Assembly (NCBI RefSeq): GCF_009601685.2
Contig: NZ_CP045701.2
Location: 4,030,001-4,094,000 of the forward strand
From: Pseudomonas brassicacearum
GTDB lineage: Bacteria; Pseudomonadota; Gammaproteobacteria; Pseudomonadales; Pseudomonadaceae
DNA: 64,000 nt
Reading direction: 5' to 3'
The notes under the pieces were generated by a model that saw nothing but the letters and a program-made list of their open reading frames with translations, was not told the DNA's origin and made no database searches. Positions 17,603-25,836 of this stretch are shown here, piece after piece (within the stretch, counting starts at the first letter, position 1; every line of letters starts with the position of its first letter). Both the position numbers and the translations under genes were made by a program.

Positions 17603-18556
17603 ATGAACACCTTCAACCGCACCCTTGCTGTCGCCACCCTGACATTGGCCACCCTCAGCGCCGAGGCCGCGTCGCCGGTCCAGGCCGCTGCCAGCGCGTC
17701 GGCTGTCGGCAGCGTGGTGCAGTCCGCCAGCTACATCACCACCAAGGATGGCGTGCAGCTGTATTACAAGGACTGGGGCCCGCGCGATGGTCAGGTCGTG
17801 ACCTTCAGCCACGGCTGGCCGCTGGACTCCGACAGCTGGGAAGGCCAGATGATGTTCCTCGCCTCGAAGGGTTATCGCGTGGTGGCTCATGACCGTCGCG
17901 GCCATGGTCGCTCCAGCCAGCCTTGGGAAGGCAACGACATGGATCACTACGCCGATGACCTGGCGGCGGTGATTGAAGCGCTGGACCTGAAGGATGTCAC
18001 GCTGGTGGGCTTCTCGACAGGGGGTGGTGAAGTGGCTCGCTACATCGGCCGTCACGGTACCGCTCGAGTGAAGAAAGCCGTGCTGGTGTCCTCTGTCCCG
18101 CCGTTGATGCTCAAGACCGACACCAACCCCGGTGGCTTGCCTATGGAGGTGTTCGATGGCCTGCGCAAGGCGTCCCTGGAGAACCGTTCGCAGCTGTACC
18201 TGGACATCGCCTCGGGCCCGTTCTACGGCTACAACCGCAAGGGCGCCAAGCCATCCCAAGGGCTGATCCAGTCGTTCTGGGTGCAGGGCATGCAGGGTGG
18301 CAGCAAGAATACCTATGACTCGATCGCGGCATTCTCGGCGACCGACTTTCGCGGTGATTTGAAGAAGTTCGACGTGCCGACCCTGGTGATCCATGGCGAT
18401 GACGACCAGATCGTGCCTATCGACGCTTCAGGCCGGGCCTCGGCGGCGCTGATCAAGGGCGCTCGACTGATCGTCTACCCTGGCGCGCCGCACGGTTTGA
18501 CCGAGACGCACAAGGATCGCCTGAACCAGGATCTGCTGAAGTTCCTTCAGGAATAA
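17603..18556 (+). CDS. Secreted alpha/beta hydrolase (non-heme chloroperoxidase/arylesterase-like)
   Basis: This is a 317-residue alpha/beta hydrolase with an N-terminal signal peptide ([23 protein letters not shown]), so it is likely periplasmic. The oxyanion-loop segment [12 protein letters not shown] lies near residue 70, the nucleophile serine in VGFSTGGGE near 140, the acid in [10 protein letters not shown] near 262, and the histidine in [10 protein letters not shown] near 293. Together they give an intact Ser-Asp-His triad. This subfamily is often labelled cofactor-free haloperoxidase, but members are generally esterases with perhydrolase side activity. The start ATG at 17603 follows a GGAGAGAGA ribosome site; the frame is open further upstream without family similarity. 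Confidence 0.87.
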   Translation: MNTFNRTLAVATLTLATLSAEAASPVQAAASASAVGSVVQSASYITTKDGVQLYYKDWGPRDGQVVTFSHGWPLDSDSWEGQMMFLASKGYRVVAHDRRGHGRSSQPWEGNDMDHYADDLAAVIEALDLKDVTLVGFSTGGGEVARYIGRHGTARVKKAVLVSSVPPLMLKTDTNPGGLPMEVFDGLRKASLENRSQLYLDIASGPFYGYNRKGAKPSQGLIQSFWVQGMQGGSKNTYDSIAAFSATDFRGDLKKFDVPTLVIHGDDDQIVPIDASGRASAALIKGARLIVYPGAPHGLTETHKDRLNQDLLKFLQE

Positions 18557-18571
18557 AAGCCCAGATCCCTT

Positions 18572-18659
18572 GTGGGAGCGAGCTTGCTCGCGATGGCGGT
18601 GGACCAGCTTGCCTCAATGCTGAATGGACCGACGCCTTCGCGAGCAAGCTCGCTCCCAC
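18572..18659. repeat. REP doublet (inverted pair)
   Basis: GTGGGAGCGAGCTTGCTCGC followed by GATGGCGG is mirrored about 30 bp later by CGCGAGCAAGCTCGCTCCCAC. This is the typical inverted REP pair of the fluorescens group, lying between convergent genes, and may also help end transcription. Confidence 0.85.
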
Positions 18660-18683
18660 GGTTGTTCTCGGGTGGTCATGGAT

Positions 18684-19172
18684 TCAATGCCGCAACAACT
18701 TACGCAACGGAATCTCGTCCTTGCGCACCGGTGACTTGATGACGATGTAGCTGAAGTACTTGGAGATGCCGATGTTCTTGTCCAGCAGGCTTTCCATCAC
18801 GTCCTGATAGTCCTGGATGCTGCGGGTCATGAAGCGCACCAGATAGTCGTAGCCGCCGCTGATGAGGTGGCATTCGAGCACTTCATCCACCAGGCGGATG
18901 TTGGATTCGAACTTGGCGAAGTCCTCACGCTTGTGGTCGCTGAGGGTGACTTCGGTGAAGACCGTCACCGAATCGGTAATCTTGGCCAGGTTCAAATGGG
19001 CCTTGTAGCTGGAAATGTACCCCAACGACTCCAGTCGTTTGACCCGTTGCAGGCACGGGCTGGCGGACAAGCCCACGGCATCGGCCAGGCTGACGTTGGT
19101 CATGCGGCCATCTTTTTGAAGCTCTACCAAAATGCTGATGTCGATCCGGTCCAGTTTCGCTAAACCTTCCAT
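18684..19172 (-). CDS. Lrp/AsnC-family transcriptional regulator
   Basis: The product has 162 residues, the usual Lrp size. The N-terminal helix-turn-helix includes LDRIDISILVELQKDGRMTN and VGLSASPCLQRVKRLESLGYI (residues 7-52). The C-terminal RAM ligand-binding domain covers about 65-155, with the DEVLECHLISGGYDYLVRF segment. Lrp-type regulators respond to amino acids. The nearest likely targets are the HAD and GabT genes downstream on the same strand of reading (19218-21254), from which it is separated by only 45 bp, but a target elsewhere is equally possible. Confidence 0.9.
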   Translation of the reverse strand: MEGLAKLDRIDISILVELQKDGRMTNVSLADAVGLSASPCLQRVKRLESLGYISSYKAHLNLAKITDSVTVFTEVTLSDHKREDFAKFESNIRLVDEVLECHLISGGYDYLVRFMTRSIQDYQDVMESLLDKNIGISKYFSYIVIKSPVRKDEIPLRKLLRH

Positions 19173-19217
19173 CGCATACCTCTTGCCTGCCGTTTGTAAG
19201 ACAATCTTCTAACAAAA

Positions 19218-19874
19218 TCAGCGTCGTAAGGACAGCTGATGCTGAGCGACCAGATCAGCCATGCTGTTGATGCAGTAGTCCGCCGCGCAGGGCGCAGGAG
19301 ACATATCGGCGTTACGGCAGATCAGGCACACAGCCCCAACCGACCGTGGGCGGGCGCCGGGACGGGTCACCTGGAGAATTGTCTCGGCGCTCAGACCATT
19401 GGCTGCCAGCCAATCGTGATCCTGCAACGGATCGCTCGCCAGCGAAATAAAATCATCAGGCTCGATACCCAGGCGCTCGCACAACACGCCCCGGTCCTCG
19501 GCATCGCGATCCCCCTGCACCAACAACCGATAGAACTTGCGCAGGTAGAGCATCGCACCCGGCGCGTCCTCGAACAGCGTCCAACCGACAGCCGAGCGGG
19601 CGAAGCTCATGCCCTCCTCCCAACTGACCTTCAGCTTCCAGCGCTCAGCCAGTTGACGGTGGGCGAAACACAGCAAGCCGCTGAAGCCCAATTCGCCGAA
19701 ACGCGGGTACAAGGCTTGCAGCACCTCGTCAAAATCGGCGAGCACCTGCGCTTTGTCCAACGGCTCGCCATGGTTTTCCAGCAACGGCTGCAACGCCGTC
19801 CAGACGCCGGAGTCCCGATCCACCAGGACCTCATCGCAGTCGATCAACAACGCCCGATATTCAGTCAGCCTCAT
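19218..19874 (-). CDS. HAD-superfamily hydrolase
   Basis: This 218-residue protein is a haloacid dehalogenase-like hydrolase, probably a small-molecule phosphatase. Motif I is LLIDCDEVLVDRDSG at residues 9-23, giving the nucleophile Asp and the acid/base Asp two residues later. A motif II-like segment LLVQGDRDAED and the downstream acidic SLASDPLQDHD site near residue 150 complete the pattern. A helical cap lies between motif I and II. The frame opens at 19943, but the ATG at 19874 starts immediately before the first strand. It lies 87 bp after gabT on the same strand and may be co-transcribed. The substrate is unknown. Confidence 0.78.
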   Translation of the reverse strand: MRLTEYRALLIDCDEVLVDRDSGVWTALQPLLENHGEPLDKAQVLADFDEVLQALYPRFGELGFSGLLCFAHRQLAERWKLKVSWEEGMSFARSAVGWTLFEDAPGAMLYLRKFYRLLVQGDRDAEDRGVLCERLGIEPDDFISLASDPLQDHDWLAANGLSAETILQVTRPGARPRSVGAVCLICRNADMSPAPCAADYCINSMADLVAQHQLSLRR

Positions 19875-19961
19875 CTGTAAAGCCTCCGATGATGTCCCAT
19901 CGATCAACGCTCCATTAACCGCCACTGACGCTTGCCCGGGCAAGCGTCATGAACGCAGGCA

Positions 19962-21254
19962 TCAGCCCAGGACGCGTGCCAAGGCGCCGTCGAGAATCTG
20001 CAACGCTTCGTCGATCTGCGCCTCGCTGGTGACCAGCGGCGCCAGGAAGCGCAAGACGTTGCGGTACACCCCGCACTTGATCACCAGCAACCCGCCGGCC
20101 CGGGCTTCGTCGATCAGGCGTTGGTTCAGGTCGGCGTCCGGGGTGCGTGCCTCGTCATGCTTGATCAGTTCGATCGCCAGCATGAAACCGCTGCCGCGCA
20201 CGTCGCCGATCTGCGGGTAACGGGTTTGCAAATGCAACAGGCCCTGGCGCAGGCGCTTACCCAGGACTTCCCCACGGGCCAACAGCTGTTCTTGCTCGTA
20301 CGCCTCGATCACCGCCAGCGCCGCCGCGCACGACAGCGCATTACCGCCGTACGTACCGCCCAGGCCACCCGGCAGTGGAGCGTCCATGATCTCGGCCTTG
20401 CCGACCACACCCGACAACGGCAAGCCGCCGGCGAGGCTCTTGGCGACCGTGACCAGGTCCGGCTGGATACCGGCGTGCTGGAAACCGAACCATTTACCGG
20501 TGCGACCGAAACCGGTCTGGATTTCATCGAGAATCAAGACAATGCCATGCTTTTGCGTCAATGCGCGCAGGCCCTGCAAAAACTCGACGGGAGCCGAGAG
20601 GAAACCGCCATCGCCCTGCACCGGTTCGATGATGATGGCCGCGACCCGCTCAGGCGCCACTTGAGTGGCCAACAGCTCGTCCAGTGCCTGGAGCGCCATG
20701 GCGCTGGTGACGCCGCGATAGGCATTCGGATACGGCGTGTGGAAGACCTCGGGCGCGAACGGGCCAAAGTTCTGTTTATACGGCTGGCTCATGCCAGTCA
20801 GCGTGGTGCCGAGCAAAGTCCGGCCATGGAAACCGCCGCGAAAGGCAATCACGGCCGAGCGGTTGGTGTGGGCCCGGGCGATCTTCACCGCGTTTTCCAC
20901 CGCTTCGGCACCCGAGGTGAAAAATGCCGCTTTATAGGCCTGCTGGCCGCCGATCATTTCGCACAAACGCTGGGCCAGGTCCAGGTAAGGCTTGTAGGCC
21001 ACGACCTGGAAGCAGGCATGGGAGATCTTCTGCAACTGGGCCTGCACGGCCGCGACAACCTTGGGGTGATTGTGGCCGATGTTCAACACACCGATGCCGC
21101 CGACGAAGTCCAGGTAGCGCTTGCCGTCCACGTCCCATAATTCCGAGCCCTGGGCCCGATCGATCACCAGCGGGTGCGCGGTGACCAGGCCACGTGGCAC
21201 GAATTGATCACGCTGACGGAGCAAACTTGGGGTTTCTTCGACTTTACTGTTCAT
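19962..21254 (-). CDS. gabT: 4-aminobutyrate aminotransferase
   Basis: This is a class III PLP-dependent aminotransferase of 430 residues with the strong sequence character of pseudomonad GabT (MNSKVEETPSLLRQRDQF opening, GVLNIGHNHPKVVAAVQ). The PLP phosphate loop TSGAEAVENAVKIARA is near residue 112, the cofactor aspartate is in LILDEIQTGFGRTG near 240, and the Schiff-base lysine is in VTVAKSLAGGLPLSG near 268. It transfers the amino group of GABA (and often 5-aminovalerate) to 2-oxoglutarate, producing succinate semialdehyde. A GabD-like dehydrogenase able to take that product lies at 25837-27294. The ATG at 21254 is chosen on family grounds; a second ATG lies two codons upstream. Confidence 0.88.
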   Translation of the reverse strand: MNSKVEETPSLLRQRDQFVPRGLVTAHPLVIDRAQGSELWDVDGKRYLDFVGGIGVLNIGHNHPKVVAAVQAQLQKISHACFQVVAYKPYLDLAQRLCEMIGGQQAYKAAFFTSGAEAVENAVKIARAHTNRSAVIAFRGGFHGRTLLGTTLTGMSQPYKQNFGPFAPEVFHTPYPNAYRGVTSAMALQALDELLATQVAPERVAAIIIEPVQGDGGFLSAPVEFLQGLRALTQKHGIVLILDEIQTGFGRTGKWFGFQHAGIQPDLVTVAKSLAGGLPLSGVVGKAEIMDAPLPGGLGGTYGGNALSCAAALAVIEAYEQEQLLARGEVLGKRLRQGLLHLQTRYPQIGDVRGSGFMLAIELIKHDEARTPDADLNQRLIDEARAGGLLVIKCGVYRNVLRFLAPLVTSEAQIDEALQILDGALARVLG

Positions 21255-21542
21255 TGGCATTTCCCATCGTGAGCCTCGCACCCAGGAAGCGGCTGCGGTG
21301 TGTTCACAGGTTAAGCGTTCGACGCGATTGTCTAAGCCGAACTTGGTCGTTGAGAAATTCGGATCGACTGTTTACACCCCGGCAAACAGCAGAATCCTCC
21401 AGAGGCATTCCAGCCCCATGGAATCTGCCGCAAGAGGCACCTTGCAACGCAGCGCGATGCTGCTACGCCGGCCCTTTCGACAGATCCTGCTCTGGCGTTG
21501 AGGCATGCTAGGGGCTCCTTGATTTCAGGCGAGAAGTGACCC

Positions 21543-22469
21543 ATGGCCCTGCTCTATAAAGCTGACCCGGTACGCGGCGAACACTGGCGGCGCCTGTTCG
21601 CCGAACACGCGCCGGACATCGAATGGCGTGCCTGGCCAGACATCGGCGACCCGCGGGATATCCAGTACCTGGCGGCCTGGCAGGCACCGGACGAGCTCGA
21701 AACACTGTTGCCGAATCTGCAGGTGCTGTTCGCCTTGTCTGCCGGCGTGGATCAACTCGACCTCGATCGTTTGCCGACGGCGCTGCCGGTGGTGCGCTTG
21801 CTCGACCCGGGCATCAGCCAAGGCATGTGCGAGTACGCCAGTTTCGCTGTGCTCAGCCTGCACCGGGACATGTTGCGCTACCGCCAGCAACAGGCCGAAC
21901 GGTGCTGGCAAGCGCACCGGCTGGTGCCCGCCGGGCAACGCCGGGTGGGCGTCATGGGCCTGGGTTTGCAGGCTCGGCAGATACTCGCCACCTTGAAGAC
22001 CTTTGGTTTTGCCTTGTCGGGCTGGGCCCGCAGCGAGCATCGCATCGACGGGGTCGCGTGCTTTGCTGGCGAGGAGCAACTGCCGGCGTTTCTCGGCCAG
22101 TGCGACATTGTGCTGTGCGTCCTGCCGTTGACCGAGCAGACCCGAGGGATCCTCAACCGCCAGCTGTTCCAACACCTGCCCAAGGGCGCAGCGTTGGTCA
22201 ACATGGGCCGGGGTGGGCACCTGGTGGAAGAGGACCTGCTTGAAGCCCTTGCCGACGGCCAACTCAGCGCCGCGGTGCTGGACGTGCTGGAGCAGGAGCC
22301 GGCGCCCCCTGATCATCCATTCTGGAGCCATCCACAGATCCTGCTGACACCGCATATCGCGGCGATGACCCAACCCGAGAGCGCATTTGCCGTGTTGTTG
22401 GAGAACATCCGTCGGCATCAACGGGACGAATCGATGCTGGGCCTGGTTGATCGTGAGCGCAGCTACTGA
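21543..22469 (+). CDS. ghrA: Glyoxylate/hydroxypyruvate reductase A-like D-2-hydroxyacid dehydrogenase
   Basis: The product is a 308-residue D-isomer-specific 2-hydroxyacid dehydrogenase of the GhrA group. It reduces glyoxylate or hydroxypyruvate with NADPH. The substrate loop FALSAGVDQLDLDRLP lies near residue 65. The nucleotide loop MGLGLQARQIL (near 138) has alanine in place of the last glycine of the GxGxxG pattern. The catalytic arginine is in NMGRGGHLVE near 222, the glutamate in LEQEPAP near 253 and the histidine in LTPHIAAMTQP near 273. It stands alone on the plus strand, divergent from gabT with 288 bp between the starts. Confidence 0.85.
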   Translation: MALLYKADPVRGEHWRRLFAEHAPDIEWRAWPDIGDPRDIQYLAAWQAPDELETLLPNLQVLFALSAGVDQLDLDRLPTALPVVRLLDPGISQGMCEYASFAVLSLHRDMLRYRQQQAERCWQAHRLVPAGQRRVGVMGLGLQARQILATLKTFGFALSGWARSEHRIDGVACFAGEEQLPAFLGQCDIVLCVLPLTEQTRGILNRQLFQHLPKGAALVNMGRGGHLVEEDLLEALADGQLSAAVLDVLEQEPAPPDHPFWSHPQILLTPHIAAMTQPESAFAVLLENIRRHQRDESMLGLVDRERSY

Positions 22470-22478
22470 TCGCAGCCC

Positions 22479-22597
22479 TGTAGGAGCAGGCGAAGGCTCG
22501 GCCCCGTTCGGACGATCCTTTGATCTTTTGATCTTTCGCTTGGGACTCAATTGCCAGGGAAAAGATCGCAGCCTCGTTGCACTCGGCAGCTCCTACA
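22479..22597. repeat. Imperfect inverted-repeat element (TGTAGGAGC / GATCTTTT type)
   Basis: TGTAGGAGC at 22479 and GCTCCTACA at 22589 bracket an inner pair of GATCTTTT and AAAAGATC sequences. This is the second common type of intergenic repeat in pseudomonads, distinct from the GAGCAAGC REP pairs elsewhere in the window. The 356-bp gap 22470-22825 holds nothing else that can be supported. Confidence 0.65.
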
Positions 22598-22825
22598 CGG
22601 CGCCTGCAGGCAGCTCCATCTTTGCGCTGAACCATGAAATCCGACCCGGTATTTACTGCTGGCCAAGCCTATGATTTGAGCAAGAAATGTGGCCGACAGA
22701 GCCGTTGCTTATGGAAGCTACCGAATCGATTTACCGCACTTGCCAGGCCCGGAGGCAGGTGAGATACAAAGACTTTCAGCGCACACATCCATCCGATTTC
22801 GTTCCTAATTTTATGGTGATCAGCC

Positions 22826-23683
22826 ATGTCCACTTCGCAACGCCCTACCTACATCTATCGCGCCATGACCGCCACCGACGTGCCTGCGGCCCATGCCTTG
22901 TCCGTGCAGTTGAAATGGCCCCATCGCCTGGAAGACTGGGCGATGTTGCAACGCGTCGCCCAGGGGTTTGTCGTGCAAGACCAGGGCCGTTTGATTGGAA
23001 CGGCGTTCACCTGCGCCCAGGGGGACTACGCCACCATCGGCCTGGTGATTGTCGACGATGAGTATCAGGGCCAGGGGATCGGTCGCAAGCTGATGGAACT
23101 GGCGATCGAAGCGTGCGGCTCGCGGACCGCCATCCTCAATGCGACCCTGGCCGGTGCCCCGCTGTATGCGAGCCAGGGGTTCGTTGATTTTGGGCATATT
23201 CAGCAGCATCAAGGGCAAGCGCTGGTACCGGCCCCACTGGAACTGGCCGCCGGCGAACGCTGCCGCGAGCTGAGCGAAGCCGATCACGCCGAGCTGATCG
23301 AACTGGCCAATGCCGGGAGCGGGCTGGAGCGGAGCGCCGTGCTCAATGATCTGTTCGAGGTCGTTGAACATTCAGTGGGTATCGAGCGCGACGGTCACTT
23401 GTGCGCCTTCGCCCTGCTGCGCCCGTTCGGTCGTGGTCGCTGCATTGGCCCGGTCATCGCCCAGAACCTGGAACAGGCCCAGCACTTGATCGCCGTGCTG
23501 CTGGCTCAAGTGCCGGACGCATTCGTTCGCATCGACATCCCGTCAAACAGCGGCCTGGCCCCTTGGCTGGAAGAGGCCGGGCTCAAGCAGGTCGACACCG
23601 TCGCCCAAATGGCACGGGGCACGCCCCCGCAGGCGACCGGTTCGGTTCGGCAATTTGCGCCGGTGACCCAGGCCATTGGCTGA
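22826..23683 (+). CDS. GNAT-family N-acetyltransferase
   Basis: The 285-residue protein has an N-terminal GNAT domain (about residues 8-135). Its acetyl-CoA pyrophosphate loop is VDDEYQGQGIGRKLMELAIE near residues 77-96. A second, weaker GNAT-like half (about 145-265) contains RPFGRGRCIGPVIAQNLEQAQHLI. The double arrangement matches GNAT proteins with a C-terminal acetyltransferase-like domain. The substrate is unknown. It is followed after 42 bp by a bicupin gene on the same strand, so the two are likely an operon. Confidence 0.82.
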   Translation: MSTSQRPTYIYRAMTATDVPAAHALSVQLKWPHRLEDWAMLQRVAQGFVVQDQGRLIGTAFTCAQGDYATIGLVIVDDEYQGQGIGRKLMELAIEACGSRTAILNATLAGAPLYASQGFVDFGHIQQHQGQALVPAPLELAAGERCRELSEADHAELIELANAGSGLERSAVLNDLFEVVEHSVGIERDGHLCAFALLRPFGRGRCIGPVIAQNLEQAQHLIAVLLAQVPDAFVRIDIPSNSGLAPWLEEAGLKQVDTVAQMARGTPPQATGSVRQFAPVTQAIG

Positions 23684-23725
23684 AAACCCACACGCCCCTC
23701 AACGCTTCCCTGGAGAATCACCCTC

Positions 23726-24433
23726 ATGCTCGAACCCACCGCAGTGCTGTTGGCACACGCCGATGGCAGCCTTGCCTCAACCCCGTTCACCCCGGGATCG
23801 CTGGGCGCCAACGATCCGTTCGACCGACTCATCGCCTATGCCGGCGCCGATGGCATGGCTGCCGGCGTGGTCCGGACGAGCGGACTGTTCAGCGTCGATG
23901 AATACCCCTTCAGTGAGACGGTCGTGGTGCATGCCGGCGCAATAACGCTGCGCAGCCCGGGGCAGACGCTGCAGCTCACGCCGGGTGAAAGCGCAGTGAT
24001 CGGTCGGGGGACGTCGCTGGAGGTCGAGGCGCAACCTGGCTCGCTCTGGGCCTTCTGTGCCGATACCCAGCGCATCGAAGCAAACCTTCCCGGGCTGACG
24101 GCACTCCCCGCCCACACCCTGCTTTCGCCTTCCGCAGCACCCGATGACGCGATCCTACTCAGCCCGCCGCCGCAATGTCGTTCGCACAACCTGTTCGTCG
24201 AGCAAGCGAGCAACCTGCGCATCGGTATCTGGGACTCGACGCCCTACACCCGTAAGTCACGACCGCACAAACTGCATGAACTGATGCACCTGCTCGAAGG
24301 CAGCGTCACCTTGCAGGCAGCCGATGGCAGCGACTTGACGGTCAACACCGGCGATACGGTATTCGTCCCGCTGAATGCACCGTGCGCCTGGAAAAGCAGC
24401 GTTTATGTGCGCAAGGTGTACGTCGTCAAATAG
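23726..24433 (+). CDS. Bicupin protein (two cupin_3-type domains)
   Basis: The product has 235 residues and two cupin-like beta barrels. The first is about residues 20-110 (SVDEYPFSETVVVHAGAI, PGESAVIGRGTSLEVE). The second is about 150-235 (KSRPHKLHELMHLLEGSV, NTGDTVFVPLNAPCAWKS). The second carries the histidine and glutamate pattern expected of a metal site (HKLHELMHLLEG), whereas the first lacks histidines, so only the C-terminal barrel is likely to bind metal. It follows the GNAT gene by 42 bp. Function is unassigned. Cupin_3 proteins often act in ureidoglycolate-type or sugar metabolism. Confidence 0.78.
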   Translation: MLEPTAVLLAHADGSLASTPFTPGSLGANDPFDRLIAYAGADGMAAGVVRTSGLFSVDEYPFSETVVVHAGAITLRSPGQTLQLTPGESAVIGRGTSLEVEAQPGSLWAFCADTQRIEANLPGLTALPAHTLLSPSAAPDDAILLSPPPQCRSHNLFVEQASNLRIGIWDSTPYTRKSRPHKLHELMHLLEGSVTLQAADGSDLTVNTGDTVFVPLNAPCAWKSSVYVRKVYVVK

Positions 24434-24455
24434 TTCGGCGTACGGCAGCACTGGC

Positions 24456-24625
24456 GCTATCGCGAGCAAGCTTTGCTCCCACAGGGGGTTTGTCGGTGGA
24501 TGTGAAATCTGCGGTAAACCGAGAACCCAATGTGGGAGCAAAGCTTGCTCGCGATGGCGGCGGCACATCCAACATCACCACTAGCTGACCCACCGCTTTC
24601 GCGAGCAAGCTTTGCTCCCACAGGG
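24456..24625. repeat. Cluster of three REP elements (GAGCAAAGCTTGCTC variant)
   Basis: Three alternating REP copies lie at 24456-24487, 24531-24561 and 24591-24625. All carry the CGAGCAAGCTTTGCTCCCAC core or its complement. They separate the bicupin gene from the convergent dehydrogenase gene. Confidence 0.85.
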
Positions 24626-24665
24626 GATTTGTGGTGGGTGTGGAGTTTGTGGGTCATCAGGAATA

Positions 24666-24689
24666 AAAAAGCCCGCAGTGTGAGCGGGC
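24666..24689 (-). terminator. Rho-independent terminator of the 24717-27294 operon
   Basis: A 6-bp GC stem (GCCCGC at 24671, GCGGGC at 24684) with a 7-nt loop is followed, on the minus strand, by six T residues. It lies 28 bp beyond the stop of the tartrate dehydrogenase-like gene. Confidence 0.8.
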
Positions 24690-24716
24690 AAAAGGTGTCG
24701 CAGGTCAGGTCAAGCC

Positions 24717-25796
24717 TCAGAGCATCGCGGCGATGGCCTGGCCAACGTCCTGGGTCGAGCCTTGTCCACCCAGGTCGGGGGTGATGGGGCCTTCGGCGAT
24801 CACCTGTTCGATGGCCTTGAGAATCCCATCATGGGCCGCACGGTAGCGCTCATTGCCGTTACCCAGGAAATCGAGCATCAAGGCGCCGGACCAGATCATC
24901 GCGATCGGATTGGCGATGTTCTGCCCATAAATATCGGGCGCCGAGCCATGCACCGGTTCGAACAGCGATGGGTAGCGGCGCTCCGGATCGAGGTTGGCCG
25001 ACGGTGCGATGCCGATGGTGCCGGCGCAGGCCGGGCCCAGGTCGGAGAGGATGTCGCCGAACAGGTTCGACGCCACCACCACATCAAACCGGTCGGGCTG
25101 CAAAACAAAGCGGGCGCAGAGGATGTCGATGTGCTGCTTGTCCCACTTCACATCCGGGTACTGCTCGGCCATCAATGCCGTGCGCTCGTCCCAATACGGC
25201 ATGCTGATGGAGATGCCGTTGGACTTGGTTGCCGCCGTCAGGCGTTTGCGCGGTCGGGTCTGGGCCAGGTCGAAGGCGAACTTCAGGATGCGGTCGACGC
25301 CTCGGCGGGTGAACACCGACTCCTGCAGCACGAACTCATGCTCGGTGCCTTCGAACATCTTGCCGCCGACCGACGAATACTCGCCCTCGGTGTTCTCGCG
25401 GATCACCACGAAGTCGATGTCCCCCGCCTTGCGCCCGGCCAGCGGACACGGTACCCCCGGGAACAGCCGCACCGGGCGGATGTTCACGTACTGGTCGAAG
25501 TCGCGACGGAACTTGAGCAACGAGCCCCACAGGGACACATGATCCGGCACCTTGTCCGGCCAACCCACGGCGCCGAAGTAGATCGCGTCGAAGCCCTTCA
25601 GTTGTTCAAACCAGTCGGCGGGCATCATCTGCCCGTGCTCCAGGTAGTAATCGCAATGGGCCCAATCGAGCACTTCGATCTCCAGCGACAACTGCCACTT
25701 TTTCGCGGCCTGCTCCAACACTCTCAGCCCTTCAGGCAGGACTTCCTTGCCGATGCCATCGCCGGCAATGGCAGCGATTCGAAATGGTTTGCTCAT
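24717..25796 (-). CDS. ttuC: Tartrate dehydrogenase / D-malate dehydrogenase-like protein
   Basis: This is a 359-residue member of the isocitrate/isopropylmalate dehydrogenase family, close to the TtuC/DmlA/YeaU group, which act on tartrate, D-malate or beta-isopropylmalate with NAD+. The opening RIAAIAGDGIGKEV, the FGAVGWPD segment near residue 77, the substrate-binding arginines in the LLKFRRDFDQYVNIRPVRL region (97-115), the ATKSNG lysine near 190 and the FGDILSDLGPACAG metal-binding aspartates near 245 are all present. The start is ATG 25796, one codon inside a TTG of the same frame. It lies 40 bp after the aldehyde dehydrogenase gene and is co-transcribed with it. Which hydroxyacid it takes is not determined. 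Confidence 0.82.
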   Translation of the reverse strand: MSKPFRIAAIAGDGIGKEVLPEGLRVLEQAAKKWQLSLEIEVLDWAHCDYYLEHGQMMPADWFEQLKGFDAIYFGAVGWPDKVPDHVSLWGSLLKFRRDFDQYVNIRPVRLFPGVPCPLAGRKAGDIDFVVIRENTEGEYSSVGGKMFEGTEHEFVLQESVFTRRGVDRILKFAFDLAQTRPRKRLTAATKSNGISISMPYWDERTALMAEQYPDVKWDKQHIDILCARFVLQPDRFDVVVASNLFGDILSDLGPACAGTIGIAPSANLDPERRYPSLFEPVHGSAPDIYGQNIANPIAMIWSGALMLDFLGNGNERYRAAHDGILKAIEQVIAEGPITPDLGGQGSTQDVGQAIAAML

Positions 25797-25836
25797 CAAT
25801 CGTGGCTCCCTGGTGTCTGTTCAAATGACGGTCGCA

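Noticed and set aside
22687..23061. A 124-codon plus-strand open frame before the GNAT gene
   Set aside because: It overlaps the start of the GNAT gene in another frame, its ending is Arg- and Pro-rich, and no family features were seen.
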